Source: UBA183 sp050011215 (GTDB lineage Archaea; Thermoproteota; Nitrososphaeria; Nitrososphaerales; Gagatemarchaeaceae). Taken from it: 64,000 nt of DNA. The notes under the pieces were generated by a model. The model searched no databases, was not told the DNA's origin, and saw only the letters and a list, made by a program, of their open reading frames with translations. The position numbers and the translations under genes were made by a program. Positions 50,592 to 60,162 of the stretch are shown here, one piece after another (within the stretch, counting starts at the first letter, position 1; each line of letters starts with the position of its first letter). The stretch covers positions 4,888 through 68,887 of the forward strand of contig JBEKJM010000003.1 of assembly GCA_050011215.1 (NCBI GenBank). The letters are read 5' to 3'.

Positions 50592-51430
50592 CTGCGTCCC
50601 ATCCGTCTTTCCCGGCTTGCAAGCCGCACTGCTACGTTGATGGCTAGAACAATGAGAATCAAGACGAGCGCTGCGCCCCAGGCCGCCTGTTGGTATCCGC
50701 TGTACGGCTGCTTCCAGTCTGTGAAGATGTACATCGTAAGCGATCCCGTTGGCCCGTTCAAGCCATGTAGGTAGTAGGTGTTGCCGAATGCGGTGAACAA
50801 TAGTGGTGCCGTCTCACCGGCTACTCTTGCAACCGCGAGCAGAGAACCCGTTATCAGGCCAGAACGTGCGGCCCTGAGGACGATGCTGACCGTCGCTCTC
50901 CATTTCCTGATGCCGAGAGCTGAAGAGCCTTCCCTTATGGAGTTCGGCACCAGCTTGATTGACTCCTCGGTCGTCCTGGAAACGATTGGAATCAGGATGA
51001 AAGAGAGAGCAAGCGCGCCCGCCAGCGGGGAGTAGCCGAAAACAAGGACGAAAATGAGGTAGACTGTGATGCCAGCTATAATGGTTGGAAACTCAGTCAG
51101 CACGTCGCTGAAGAATCTCATAGCAGATGCGTACCTGTTGTCGCCGTACTCGGCAAGGTAAATGCCAGACATGACTCCAATGGGTATTCCGATAAGACTC
51201 GTCAGGCCGACCATGATCAGGGTCCCCTGAATTGCCGGACCTATGCCACCTGGGCTCGTCGGGGACGGGAGCGAACTCGAGGTAAGGAATTTCCAACTCA
51301 GGGCCGGCGCGCCTTTGACTACGACGTCAAGGAGTATGCTTCCCAGGGGAATTACCGCGATTATGACACATGCGGCTCCGAGAAAGGTGAAGAGCCTGTT
51401 CTTGAACCGTCGGACTGCGTATCTGTCCAA
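50588..51430 (-). CDS. pstA: Phosphate ABC transporter permease PstA
   Basis: 280 residues with six helices; the EAA-like loop is REGSSALGIRKWRATVSIVL and the PstA mark SGIYLAEYGD precedes it. It sits between pstC (1 bp) and pstB (4-bp overlap). Confidence 0.93.
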   Translation of the reverse strand: MDRYAVRRFKNRLFTFLGAACVIIAVIPLGSILLDVVVKGAPALSWKFLTSSSLPSPTSPGGIGPAIQGTLIMVGLTSLIGIPIGVMSGIYLAEYGDNRYASAMRFFSDVLTEFPTIIAGITVYLIFVLVFGYSPLAGALALSFILIPIVSRTTEESIKLVPNSIREGSSALGIRKWRATVSIVLRAARSGLITGSLLAVARVAGETAPLLFTAFGNTYYLHGLNGPTGSLTMYIFTDWKQPYSGYQQAAWGAALVLILIVLAINVAVRLASRERRMGRR

Positions 51431-51431
51431 T

Positions 51432-52388
51432 CTACTCGATCGCTCCTCCCTTGACCTTCAGGACTCTGGTGACCATTAGCCGCGCTATGATGTTGATGGA
51501 AAAGGCGAGAACCATGAGGAAAAGCCCAACCCCGAGGATGGCCGAAAATTCTTGGGTTCCCGGCGTGGCTTCGAAGAAGAGATTGAGGATCAAAGACGAC
51601 ATGGTCTGGCCGGGCTTTAGCAGTGAAGTCGGGAGAGCTGAGGGGCCGATCGTGTTGCCAATCACCATGCTGACCGCGATGGTCTCGCCTACGGCCCGGC
51701 CGAGGCCCAAAATGACAGCCCCGAAGAGGCCAGAACGGGCATAGCCAAGAACCCAATTTCTGGTTACCTCCCACCTAGTGGCGCCGATGCTGTAAGCGCC
51801 TTCCCTGACGGAATTCGGGACTGCGGAGATGACCTCCCTGCTCACAGAGGAGACCGTTGGGATTATCATGATTGCGAGTATGCAGCCCGCGGTAAGCACG
51901 TCGACGCCAATGGGTGGTCCGCTGAAGATGGGTATCCATCCAAAATAGGTTGACAGAGGAGTCTCTATGTAATCGGCTATGAAGAACCGGAATACGAAGA
52001 AACCCCACAAGCCGTAGATCACGCTCGGGACGGCCGCAAGCAGCTCGACGAGGTTCGAGACAGGAATTCGAATTCCTCTTGGCGACATCTCCGAAAGGAA
52101 GATTGCGATGCCGAGGCTTATCGGGACGCCGATTATCAATGCAATGGCTGAAGTAACTAACGTGCCGAGCATGTAGGGCAGGGCTCCGTAGATCTCCTTT
52201 CCAGCCGCAGAGTTCCACTTCGTACCAGTGAAGAAGTATAGCCCGAACCTTTTCAGCACTGGAATCGAGCTGCTCAGTAGCGTGTAACCCATTAGCAAGA
52301 GGATTACTAGAGCAGAAGCCGCCAGCGCTGCGGCGACCAGCTTGAATGCGTAGTCGCTAGTTGGGAATCTACTCAAGCGCATCGACAA
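51432..52388 (-). CDS. pstC: Phosphate ABC transporter permease PstC
   Basis: 318 residues with six or more helices. IFLSEMSPRGIRIPVSNLVE, LAAVPSVIYGLWGFFVF and the EAA loop REGAYSIGATRWEVTRNWVL match PstC. It works with PstA as the phosphate channel. Confidence 0.93.
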   Translation of the reverse strand: MSMRLSRFPTSDYAFKLVAAALAASALVILLLMGYTLLSSSIPVLKRFGLYFFTGTKWNSAAGKEIYGALPYMLGTLVTSAIALIIGVPISLGIAIFLSEMSPRGIRIPVSNLVELLAAVPSVIYGLWGFFVFRFFIADYIETPLSTYFGWIPIFSGPPIGVDVLTAGCILAIMIIPTVSSVSREVISAVPNSVREGAYSIGATRWEVTRNWVLGYARSGLFGAVILGLGRAVGETIAVSMVIGNTIGPSALPTSLLKPGQTMSSLILNLFFEATPGTQEFSAILGVGLFLMVLAFSINIIARLMVTRVLKVKGGAIE

Positions 52389-52442
52389 CCCGGAGTATTC
52401 TAAAAAAGATGAGGGGCAGGTGTCGGTTATCCGACACCATGC

Positions 52443-53687
52443 CTAGGTCGTTAGTAGGGATTGCCCGTTGTATGTTATGGATTGGATGGTCTGTTCGTCC
52501 AATGTGACCACGTTCTGTGGGAGTGGGACGTACCCAAGTGCCATATTTTGTTGCTGCCCGGTGGTGACTACCCACCATAGGAATTGGACCAAGGCCGTAG
52601 CGCCCGCCGCAGACTTGCCGGAGGTCTGCGCCGTGTTCACGCTCAAATCCTGGTAGACGAATATGTAGGTGAATGTCACGATTGGGTAGGTGCCTGCACC
52701 TGCCTGATTGAGGAGGTTGACGCTAGCCCAGCTTGCATTTCCAGCCGGAAGGGAGGGAAGGGCGGTTGCGGCAGCCGCGGAAGTAGCCTGCGTCGGCAGG
52801 ACGTAATCTCCCGCCGGGTTCTGGACAGCAGCGACTGTAATCTTGGGTGTAGAGGTCAGTGCGTAGGCCAGTTCGACGTAGCCCATGGTGTAGTGGGTGC
52901 CTTGGACGAATCCCGCCACGCCTGCATTACCGTTTGCGCCGTATCCTGTTGGCCAGGTGGGGGCCTTAGCCTGTCCTACCTCTTTCGCCCACGCAGCGCT
53001 GTCTTCAGTGAGGAATCCTGTGAATGTGAATGATGTCCCTGAACTGTCAGACCTGTGCACGACGATGATTTGCTGGTTCGGAAGGGCAGCCTTCAGCGTC
53101 GCGTTGGTTTGCAGGCTCAGAATTGCCGGGTCGTTCCACTTTGTGATGTTCCCGGCGAATATCTGCGCCATGACGGCTCCGGTGAGGTTGAGCCCTGACG
53201 CGATGTGGGGAAGGTTGTAGGCCACTGTGACCGATCCTATGGCGTCTGGGATCGTAAGGGCCTTCGGCGCCTTCGCCTGGTCAGCTGCCTGCAGCGGGGC
53301 GTCCGACGCGGCGTAGTCAACCGTATGCCCTTCAAGGTCCGTGATTCCGGCTCCACTTCCTATTGACTGGTAGTTGATTTGGATGTTCGGGTAGAGGGAC
53401 GTGTATTGGGTGATCCACGCGGACATGAGGGGGTAGACGAATGTCGAACCAGCGCCGTCCAGCGAGAACGATTGAGATTTTGTGGAAGACGTCGTGGTGA
53501 CGGAGGTGCTGATACTGGTGGTGACACTGGTACTTATACTGGTGCTGATTTTAGTAGTCGTTGCAGTCACAGTTGTGGACTTTCCCGTGTCGACCGCGAT
53601 GTATGCGGCCGCGGCTATGACCACGATGATGAGCACGACTGTCAGAGCGACTGTAATTGTGCTGATACCTTTCTTGCTGATCTTCAT
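52443..53687 (-). CDS. pstS: Phosphate-binding protein PstS
   Basis: From ATG 53687 (MKISKKGISTITVALTVVLI) the protein has an N-terminal membrane anchor, a Ser/Thr-rich linker (TSISTSVTTSISTSVTTTSS, probably exposed and glycosylated) and a binding domain: LDGAGSTFVYPLMSAWITQY, INYQSIGSGAGI and VVHRSDSSGTSFTFTGFL are the phosphate-loop motifs. 414 residues. A minus-strand TATA (GCAATATATTC, about 53713-53722) fits a leaderless transcript. The upstream extension of the open frame is not coding. Confidence 0.93.
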   Translation of the reverse strand: MKISKKGISTITVALTVVLIIVVIAAAAYIAVDTGKSTTVTATTTKISTSISTSVTTSISTSVTTTSSTKSQSFSLDGAGSTFVYPLMSAWITQYTSLYPNIQINYQSIGSGAGITDLEGHTVDYAASDAPLQAADQAKAPKALTIPDAIGSVTVAYNLPHIASGLNLTGAVMAQIFAGNITKWNDPAILSLQTNATLKAALPNQQIIVVHRSDSSGTSFTFTGFLTEDSAAWAKEVGQAKAPTWPTGYGANGNAGVAGFVQGTHYTMGYVELAYALTSTPKITVAAVQNPAGDYVLPTQATSAAAATALPSLPAGNASWASVNLLNQAGAGTYPIVTFTYIFVYQDLSVNTAQTSGKSAAGATALVQFLWWVVTTGQQQNMALGYVPLPQNVVTLDEQTIQSITYNGQSLLTT

Positions 53688-53773
53688 CTTCAGAGACGGG
53701 CAGTGAACGACTGAATATATTGCTCCCCGAATTACTTCCAATTCTGGTATTGTACTCACAGCGAAGTATATGG

Positions 53774-53788
53774 AGTTCTTGCAGAACT
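53774..53788. promoter_or_regulatory. Palindrome between pstS and the AbrB-PhoU regulator
   Basis: AGTTCT-TGC-AGAACT is a perfect inverted repeat centred at 53781, just upstream of the TATA box TTTATATA (53794-53801) of the regulator gene, whose ATG follows at 53827. Candidate operator for phosphate control of both divergent units. Confidence 0.5.
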
Positions 53789-53826
53789 GATGGTTTATAT
53801 ATTGACATATAGGTTCAACGACACAT

Positions 53827-54837
53827 ATGGACTTCCGAAAGGTCCAGGTCACAGGTGGGAACAGCTTCGTCGTCTCGCTTCCCAAGACATGGGTGAAGGA
53901 CGTGGGCCTTAAGCCCAAAGATGCCGTCGCGATAATCGTGCAGCCAGACTCATCGCTCCTGATAATTCCAAGGAAAGAGCTCCGAGAGGCAGCCAAGTCT
54001 GAGGCCGTGATTGAAGCCTCACCGGGACTCGACAAGGACGCATTGCTGAGACACTTCATCTCATTCTACCTAGCAGGCTACGACATCATCAGAATCAACC
54101 TCGGAAGATCGGATGGATCGCTTAGAAGGTCAATCAAGGAAGGAATACGGCGGAAGCTGGTTGGCGTCGAGATCATAGAGGAATCTCAGACCGGAATCCT
54201 TACCCAGTGCCTCTCTGGATATATCGATCTCCCGCTGAAGAAGGCCCTCGAGAGGATGGCGATAATAGCGGCAGGAATGATCACAGATGCGGCCGCAGCA
54301 CTTCATGACGACACTACGGGGATGGCCGAGGAAGTAATCCAACGCGACGACGAGGTGGACAGGTTCTATCACTTCATCCTTAGGCAGCTAAACATCGCGG
54401 TCAGGGATCGCTCGGTGATTCAGGAGATTGGTCTTAGTTCTGCCAGAGACTGTCTTGGCTATAGACTGGTGGCTAAGAGCACGGAAAGAGTGGCGGATCA
54501 CGCCGTGTTGATAGCGACCCAGGCTGAGACACTGAAGTCGGTTCCTGAAGGGTCCGTGAGGAAGGTCCAGGAGATGACCGCGCTTTCACGGAAGATCTTT
54601 GAGAGTTCTATAACCGCCCTGCTGAGGTTGGATGCAAAGATGGCGGAAGAGGCGATATCGAAGACAAAGGAAGTAGCAAGACTTGAGGAGAAGCTGAGCT
54701 CAGAGATCCTGGTGCCCAGGATGAGCGGAACGCAGGTCGCCTCGGTCAAGCTGATGCTCGAAAGCATCCGGAGGGTGGCTGAATACGGCGCAGACATATC
54801 TGAAGCGGCCTTGGACCTCGCTGTCAGCGAGCCTTAG
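53827..54837 (+). CDS. AbrB/SpoVT-PhoU phosphate uptake regulator
   Basis: 336 residues. The N-terminus RKVQVTGGNSFVVSLPKTWV is a swapped-hairpin AbrB DNA-binding domain, followed by two PhoU repeats (ALERMAIIAAGMITDAAAAL, AKSTERVADHAVLIA). Archaea use this fusion as a regulator of phosphate uptake genes. Divergent from pstS, with a palindrome in between; it likely controls the pst operon. Confidence 0.88.
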   Translation: MDFRKVQVTGGNSFVVSLPKTWVKDVGLKPKDAVAIIVQPDSSLLIIPRKELREAAKSEAVIEASPGLDKDALLRHFISFYLAGYDIIRINLGRSDGSLRRSIKEGIRRKLVGVEIIEESQTGILTQCLSGYIDLPLKKALERMAIIAAGMITDAAAALHDDTTGMAEEVIQRDDEVDRFYHFILRQLNIAVRDRSVIQEIGLSSARDCLGYRLVAKSTERVADHAVLIATQAETLKSVPEGSVRKVQEMTALSRKIFESSITALLRLDAKMAEEAISKTKEVARLEEKLSSEILVPRMSGTQVASVKLMLESIRRVAEYGADISEAALDLAVSEP

Positions 54838-54872
54838 AATCAATGACAACGAAAGTGAAGGGTCGAGATCCT

Positions 54873-55181
54873 CTATCTCTCGGGGAGCTCGCACATCTGC
54901 TCCATTTCACGGAGAAGAACTCTCTCGCCCTCGTCGGTGAGGCACAGGGTTTGCTTGACACCGCTTCCATCAAGCTCAGAGACCACGCCCACTAAGCGGT
55001 TCCTGCGGAGTCGGTCGAGCAGCTGCCCGAACTCGGAAGGCTTCATTCCGAAGGAGGCATGCAGCTCTCCGTTCGTGAGGGGCTTCCGCGCCAGGGCAAG
55101 CAAAACAACGAAGCCTTGGCCCGAAACCCTGCTGCCGTGGCCAAAGCTCTTGGCCCCGATTTCTTGGATTTCTTGCATCAT
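54873..55181 (-). CDS. MarR-like winged-helix protein
   Basis: 102 residues: GFVVLLALARKPLTNGELHA, SFGMKPSEFGQLLDRLRRNR (helix-turn-helix) and a wing SELDGSGVKQTLCLTDEGER. Small single-domain regulator. Convergent with the phosphate regulator. Target unknown. Confidence 0.65.
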   Translation of the reverse strand: MMQEIQEIGAKSFGHGSRVSGQGFVVLLALARKPLTNGELHASFGMKPSEFGQLLDRLRRNRLVGVVSELDGSGVKQTLCLTDEGERVLLREMEQMCELPER

Positions 55182-55433
55182 CGGAGTGAAGATGATGATG
55201 TGCGGCTAAATGGGTTGTCGAATTGAACTATAGTCGCGACGAGAAGTATAGAGATTCGCCAAGCTGTACCTACGCTCATGTGCAGCCAGCGCCAGGCTCT
55301 GTCACACTCAGGTCGCGGTATCCTGCTCGGCGTCAACATCCTGAGAGGATGCAGGCACATCGGCAGTTCTCAAGTTTGGGAATCATCCCCACGAGTTAAA
55401 TCCGTTGCCACGAGCGAAATGATTAGTGGAACG

Positions 55434-55928
55434 ATGCCGGAACAAAGCGTGCAGAAGGCGGAACACAAGTTGGGGATCGTAGTCTTCGACACAAAGTTCG
55501 GGAACACCGAGAAGATAGCGAAGTCTATCGCGGCCGGGCTAGAACGAGCAGGGGTCGCGGTGAAGTGCACCAGCGTGAGCGAGGCGCACCCCGGGTCTCT
55601 AAAAGACTACGATCTCATAGCTGTCGGAGCGCCAACCCAGACCTTCACCGCATCGAAACCCATGAAGGAGTTCATCTGCCTCGTAGAGAACGCTGGTGGG
55701 CTGGCAGGGAAAAGCTTCTACGCGTTCGACACCAGGCTTCCGAGCAAGTTCTCAGGGAGTGCCGCGAAGTACATCGAGTCCAAGCTGGAGAAGCTGGGAC
55801 TCCGACCTGCAGCACCTAGGTCATCTGCGATAGGGCGGGGAAGCGTCTTCAGGCTGGATGACGGGGAAGAGATGAGGTTCGAGCGAATCGGGTTCGAGGT
55901 AGGCACGAACCTGTCGAAATCAAGCTAG
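55434..55928 (+). CDS. Flavodoxin-family protein
   Basis: From ATG 55434 the protein reads KLGIVVFDTKFGNTEKIAKS (FMN phosphate loop), YDLIAVGAPTQTFTASKPMK (second FMN loop) and GKSFYAFDTRLPSKFSGSAA. About 164 residues. ATG 55419 is an alternative; GAGTTAAATCC at about 55395-55405 acts as TATA for either. Electron carrier or FMN-dependent redox role by family. Confidence 0.8.
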   Translation: MPEQSVQKAEHKLGIVVFDTKFGNTEKIAKSIAAGLERAGVAVKCTSVSEAHPGSLKDYDLIAVGAPTQTFTASKPMKEFICLVENAGGLAGKSFYAFDTRLPSKFSGSAAKYIESKLEKLGLRPAAPRSSAIGRGSVFRLDDGEEMRFERIGFEVGTNLSKSS

Positions 55929-55985
55929 GCGTGCCCCTAACCCGGGTCAGAATGCAGACTCCCCAAGCTTGTGATCCGAGTATTC

Positions 55986-56759
55986 CTATTCGATCAATCT
56001 CTTCAGGACGACAGACGCGCACCCAATGAAGAAGAGCGTGGAGAGCAGTAGGGCTAGGATGTCGACTGGCAACGCTGAGTAATCCCCCGTCAGGAGCATG
56101 CACCTTATTGCATCTACACCGTAGCTAAGCGGGTTGAACTTCGAGATGTACTGTAGCCAGACTGGCATCAAAGAAACAGGGTAGATTGCGTTGCTCGCGA
56201 AAAAGAGAGGCATTGTTATCGCTTGTCCGATGCCCATCATCCTGTCACGCGTCTTGAGGAATGAAGCGAGCGTCATTGACAAGCAAGCGAAACACATGGC
56301 CAAGAGGACAGCCGCTATGAAGACTCCAGTCACGTCAAGCGGGTCGAAACGGAGATTGATTCCAATGATGAGTGCCAGAGCGAATACCATCACTCCTTGG
56401 AAAATCCCTCTGACCCCCGCCGCCAGCGACTTGCCAACTACGATAGAAAGCCTCGGCGAGGGGGTAGAGAGCAACTTGGTAAGCAAACCGACGTCCCTTT
56501 CCCAGACTATTGTTATCCCGTAGAAGATTGCGACGAAGAGAACCGACTGTGCTAGAACACCGGGTGCGATGTATTGGATATAGCTGTACCCAGGTATCGA
56601 AAGACTTCGAACGGCATTGAAGACCTCACCGAAGACCAACAACCAGAGCGCGGGCTGGACTGTCCTCATCCACAGTTCTGTCGAATCGTGCCGAATCTTC
56701 CTTGCTTCAATTTCGGCGATTGTCAGCGCACTTGATACGGACCGCTGTAGATTGATCAT
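55986..56759 (-). CDS. ABC-2 type permease
   Basis: 257 residues, six helices. IEARKIRHDSTELWMRTVQP (N-terminal cytosolic part), VWERDVGLLTKLLSTPSPR (ABC-2 motif) and LPVDILALLLSTLFFIGCAS at the end. It pairs with the overlapping ATPase at 56756. Substrate unknown, drug/lipid exporter-like. Confidence 0.87.
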   Translation of the reverse strand: MINLQRSVSSALTIAEIEARKIRHDSTELWMRTVQPALWLLVFGEVFNAVRSLSIPGYSYIQYIAPGVLAQSVLFVAIFYGITIVWERDVGLLTKLLSTPSPRLSIVVGKSLAAGVRGIFQGVMVFALALIIGINLRFDPLDVTGVFIAAVLLAMCFACLSMTLASFLKTRDRMMGIGQAITMPLFFASNAIYPVSLMPVWLQYISKFNPLSYGVDAIRCMLLTGDYSALPVDILALLLSTLFFIGCASVVLKRLIE

Positions 56760-57730
56760 CTTCCATGCCTCGCGATGCTGCGCCTGGCCGAACGTGCTTC
56801 TCTGAATGTCCCGTCCTGCTGCAGACTTGTCTTCGCGTACTTCATGAAGACATCGTCGAGGGTCGGCCTGCTCAAGGATACAGACTCCACCACGGCACCG
56901 TTCCGTTCGAAGTATTCCATAAGTCGGGGGATTGCTGCCTCGCCATCCTCCGTGAGAATCTTTACTGTCCCCTGTTCCGAACTGATGACCGAACCCAGGC
57001 CTGTCGGTAGAGTAGCAGCTGCCTGACCAGTCACCTTGACCGTCAATACATCTCCACCCACAGAATGCTTAAGGTCAGCCGGCGCGCCAGAGATAGCTAT
57101 CTTTCCCATATTCATTATCGCCAACCTATTGCACAGGACGTCAGCCTCAGCCATATCATGAGTCGTAATGAGGATAGTCGTTCCGAACTCCCGGTTCAAC
57201 TCCCGTATCTGTTCGATGACCTGCTTCTTCGAATACGGGTCCAGTCCAATGCTCGGCTCATCCAGGAACATTATCTTGGGACGGTTCACCAAGGCCTGGG
57301 CGATTTCCAGACGCCTCATCATGCCTCCCGAATAGTTCTTCACAAGTTCGTTCGCACGGTCGGCAAGTCCGAAGTACTCCAAGGCATCAAGTATCCTCTG
57401 CTTCCTATCCTCGCGACTCACGAAGAAGAGCTTTGCAAAGACGAGCAAGTTCTCGTATCCCGTCAGGTCGCCGTCCACTGAGATTGCCTGGGGAACGAAG
57501 CCAAGCATCTGTCTTACCTCCTGGGGAGCGCGCTGCACATCAATACCGAAGACCCTTATCGAACCCGCGGTCGGCCGAGCGAGGGTTGTTATGGTCTTGA
57601 TGGCAGTAGTCTTGCCCGCGCCGTTGGGACCAAGTAGTCCGAAGATTTCACCCTCCTCCACCGAGAAACTCACGCCGTCGACAGCTCTCGTTCCGTTGGG
57701 GTAGACCTTTGTCAGGGAATCGACCTCAAT
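56756..57730 (-). CDS. ABC transporter ATP-binding protein with a non-standard start
   Basis: The first standard start (57673, VSFSVEEGEIFGLLGPNGAG) would cut off the first strand and A-loop. The same frame continues upstream with IEVDSLTKVYPNGTRAVDG, clearly part of the ABC fold, up to a TGA at 57761-57763, but offers no ATG, GTG or TTG. ATT 57728-57730 is the best-placed candidate, about 20 nt after the start expected from TATA TTATAATGG (57772-57780). Other motifs: GAGKTTAIKT, KNYSGGMMRRLEIAQAL, IMFLDEPSIGLDP, ITTHDMAEAD. DrrA-like. Confidence 0.8.
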   Translation of the reverse strand: MEVDSLTKVYPNGTRAVDGVSFSVEEGEIFGLLGPNGAGKTTAIKTITTLARPTAGSIRVFGIDVQRAPQEVRQMLGFVPQAISVDGDLTGYENLLVFAKLFFVSREDRKQRILDALEYFGLADRANELVKNYSGGMMRRLEIAQALVNRPKIMFLDEPSIGLDPYSKKQVIEQIRELNREFGTTILITTHDMAEADVLCNRLAIMNMGKIAISGAPADLKHSVGGDVLTVKVTGQAAATLPTGLGSVISSEQGTVKILTEDGEAAIPRLMEYFERNGAVVESVSLSRPTLDDVFMKYAKTSLQQDGTFREARSARRSIARHGR

Positions 57731-58082
57731 CGCTTTCGTGGTTCGTTCGCCAGCGGGAGGTCATAATGCAGCCATTATAAGGTGGAAAACAGTCTCCTGT
57801 CCTTCATCGTCGCCCACGGCTCAAATCCATGTTCGTGGAGGAATCAAGAACCATTCGATTGAATGGGCAGGAAGGAGTCTGTCCTAAACTAACGGCCGAG
57901 AATGCGACACGTACACATGTCTGGAACAACTCGCAGAAGAGTTCTTTCGAGTTCAGGGGATTTACTTCTCTTGCAGTTTCTGTTAAAGTGATGGATAATT
58001 GTTGCAATAATACCCGTTCAAACCACCTGAACGGCCGTTCCATTCCGCTCGTTCATATCGACTCCATTCCTATGCTCAAGGT

Positions 58083-59246
58083 ATGAGCAGTGGAAAACAA
58101 GTCGTCTCGGCAGGAATGGTCGGCCTCATATTGGCCGTTGCCCTGATCGCTGGGGCGGCGTTATTCCTAGCAAGTCCAACGACAATTGGAACCCCAAGTC
58201 AAACGAGCTCTTCGACACAAGTCAACTCCTCCACCCAATCCGTAGGAGGTCAGGGTACCCTCGACGTCCTACTCACAGACCCGCCAAACGTCCCGGCTGG
58301 GGTCACCGCCGTCTACGTGACTTACAGCAATGTGGCCGTACACGTTAGAGATGCGGGTAACCAAAGCGGATGGACGAACTCCAACACAGCGGGGACCATC
58401 GATCTAATGAAATTGGTCAACTATAGTACAACCATAGCCAGCATCAAGGTGACGGCCGGAGTCTACAACGCCCTGCGCTTCAACATCTCCTCAGCGGCGG
58501 TAACCTTCAATGGCAAGAACTACACCGCCTTCGTCCCACGGGCCATGCTGACCGTCCTTATTCCGGGCGGGATCAGCGTGAACGCAAAAAACAGCAGCGC
58601 AGAGATCATCGATGTGTCGCCCACAGTCTTGAACATCGGCAGCGAGTCGACGCCCGAGTTCATCATTAGCACGGCTGCATCCTGCTTTCGCGTCCCGTCC
58701 AGCATTCTCCTAGTGACGAAGAACATAGACCATCGTGGGTTCATCCTAGGACTCGCTGGCGCAACCTGGTGGCACCAGATACGGGAAGGCTACACGGCGA
58801 ACGTGACCATAAGCGAGGCGTCGCTGTCGGCCAGTTCGCTCTCCGTGACCGTGGAGAATACAGGCTCGACACCGCTGAACCTCAGCGCTGTCATCGTCAC
58901 CTCACTTGGATACGAGTGTGCAATGCAAACCTCGACCAGCAGCATCACCACCTCTACAGCCCACCCTGGAAATCACGTCCGGATCCCAGATTGCCTCACC
59001 AGATCAGCTACGTTCCTCATTGACAACGGAACCCTACTCTCCTTGAAAGATAGACCAGTCTGTCTCGCGCAAGTCTTGTCCTCACCATGGTCGCTGTTCG
59101 GCAAGATGGGACTCACCGTTGCGCCGGGAGGCTCGGCTACGCTGACCTATAGCGGGCCAATCAACTTCGTGATCTCGGGAGACAAGTACAGCACAACCGT
59201 CGTCGGATCGCAGGCTCTCGCACAGACAGACGTGGCGGCTTCCTAG
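58083..59246 (+). CDS. DUF4382 surface/secreted protein
   Basis: 387 residues. An N-terminal signal anchor (GMVGLILAVALIAGAALFLA) is followed by a Ser/Thr/Gln-rich linker, then GTLDVLLTDPPNVPAGVTAV and YVTYSNVAVHVRDAG, typical of DUF4382. The C-terminal half is a further beta-rich domain with TVENTGSTPLNLSAVIVTSL. Exposed on the cell surface by inference. The 300-bp upstream gap holds no clear gene; it has GTTCA/TGAAC as a weak inverted repeat at about 58016-58032. Confidence 0.7.
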   Translation: MSSGKQVVSAGMVGLILAVALIAGAALFLASPTTIGTPSQTSSSTQVNSSTQSVGGQGTLDVLLTDPPNVPAGVTAVYVTYSNVAVHVRDAGNQSGWTNSNTAGTIDLMKLVNYSTTIASIKVTAGVYNALRFNISSAAVTFNGKNYTAFVPRAMLTVLIPGGISVNAKNSSAEIIDVSPTVLNIGSESTPEFIISTAASCFRVPSSILLVTKNIDHRGFILGLAGATWWHQIREGYTANVTISEASLSASSLSVTVENTGSTPLNLSAVIVTSLGYECAMQTSTSSITTSTAHPGNHVRIPDCLTRSATFLIDNGTLLSLKDRPVCLAQVLSSPWSLFGKMGLTVAPGGSATLTYSGPINFVISGDKYSTTVVGSQALAQTDVAAS

Positions 59247-59418
59247 AGCCTCCACTCTCCACTTTTTCACTGGAAGTTGCTCTTTTTCCAACCTGCAAGT
59301 GCACTAGTCCTGGCCGGTTCTTGAGTGGAGGGAAATTGACCGTATGATGTTGCCATCCACCCCGGGGATTCCACCGTCTGACCAACTAACCCATCTCTGG
59401 TCGGAAGGTTTGCGAATT

Positions 59419-60162
59419 CTAGAACAATGCGTCCATGACGAACCTGCTGCCGTCGAGGATCCTGCCGTCCTCCCCTATCCGTGACTCTCGCGTGATCCTG
59501 CCGTCGCGGACCGCGCACACGCGGTTGCACTCCGCCACCACAATAGGATCGTGAGTTACCAAGACGAAGGTTGCGTGCTCCTCCTTTCGCAGCGACTTCA
59601 TCACCTCCATCAGCTTCTTCGCCGATTTCGAATCCAGGTCCCCCGTCGGCTCATCGGCGAGCACAACGGACGGATGATTGGCCAGGGCGCGTGCGACGGC
59701 GACTCGCTGCTGCTCGCCTCCGCTCAGTTCGTCGGGCATGTGATCTGCTCTCGCTTCCAGCCCCACGGCCTCCAGGAGGTTCAGCGCACGCTCCCTTTGC
59801 TCTGCAGCAGGCAGTTTCGCCAGGGCCATCGGGAGTTCGACGTTTTCAACAGAACTCAGTGTCGGGATCAAGTTGTAGAACTGGAAGACAAACCCGACCT
59901 TGCGCAGTCTGTAGGCCGTAAGTTCCGCGTCGCTCAGCTTGTCCAGTTCCACTCCGTCCACCTGGACGGTCCCCTTGGTGGGCCTGTCCAACCCGCCTAT
60001 CAGATTGAGCAGGGTCGTCTTCCCCGATCCTGAGGGCCCTATTATGCCCAAGATTTCGCCCTTTCCGACCGTCAGGTTCACTCCGTTTAGGGCAGGCACA
60101 GGGAACTTACCGCGCTTGTACCGTCTCTGCAGATCGACGGTCCTCACCATGGCTTCAGACAT
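59419..60162 (-). CDS. MacB/LolD-type ABC ATPase
   Basis: From ATG 60162 (MSEAMVRTVDLQRRYKRGKF): GPSGSGKTTLLNLIGGLDRP, VGFVFQFYNLIPTLSSVENV (LolD/MacB-type Q-loop), SGGEQQRVAVARALANHPS, VVLADEPTGDLDSKS. 247 residues. The start overlaps the upstream permease gene by 8 bp. Probable mechanotransmission-type ABC exporter. Confidence 0.9.
   Translation of the reverse strand: MSEAMVRTVDLQRRYKRGKFPVPALNGVNLTVGKGEILGIIGPSGSGKTTLLNLIGGLDRPTKGTVQVDGVELDKLSDAELTAYRLRKVGFVFQFYNLIPTLSSVENVELPMALAKLPAAEQRERALNLLEAVGLEARADHMPDELSGGEQQRVAVARALANHPSVVLADEPTGDLDSKSAKKLMEVMKSLRKEEHATFVLVTHDPIVVAECNRVCAVRDGRITRESRIGEDGRILDGSRFVMDALF

Noticed and set aside
53688..54059. N-terminal extension of pstS to 54059
   Set aside because: It overlaps the divergent regulator gene and its promoter; the signal anchor at 53687 and TATA at 53713-53722 fix the start.
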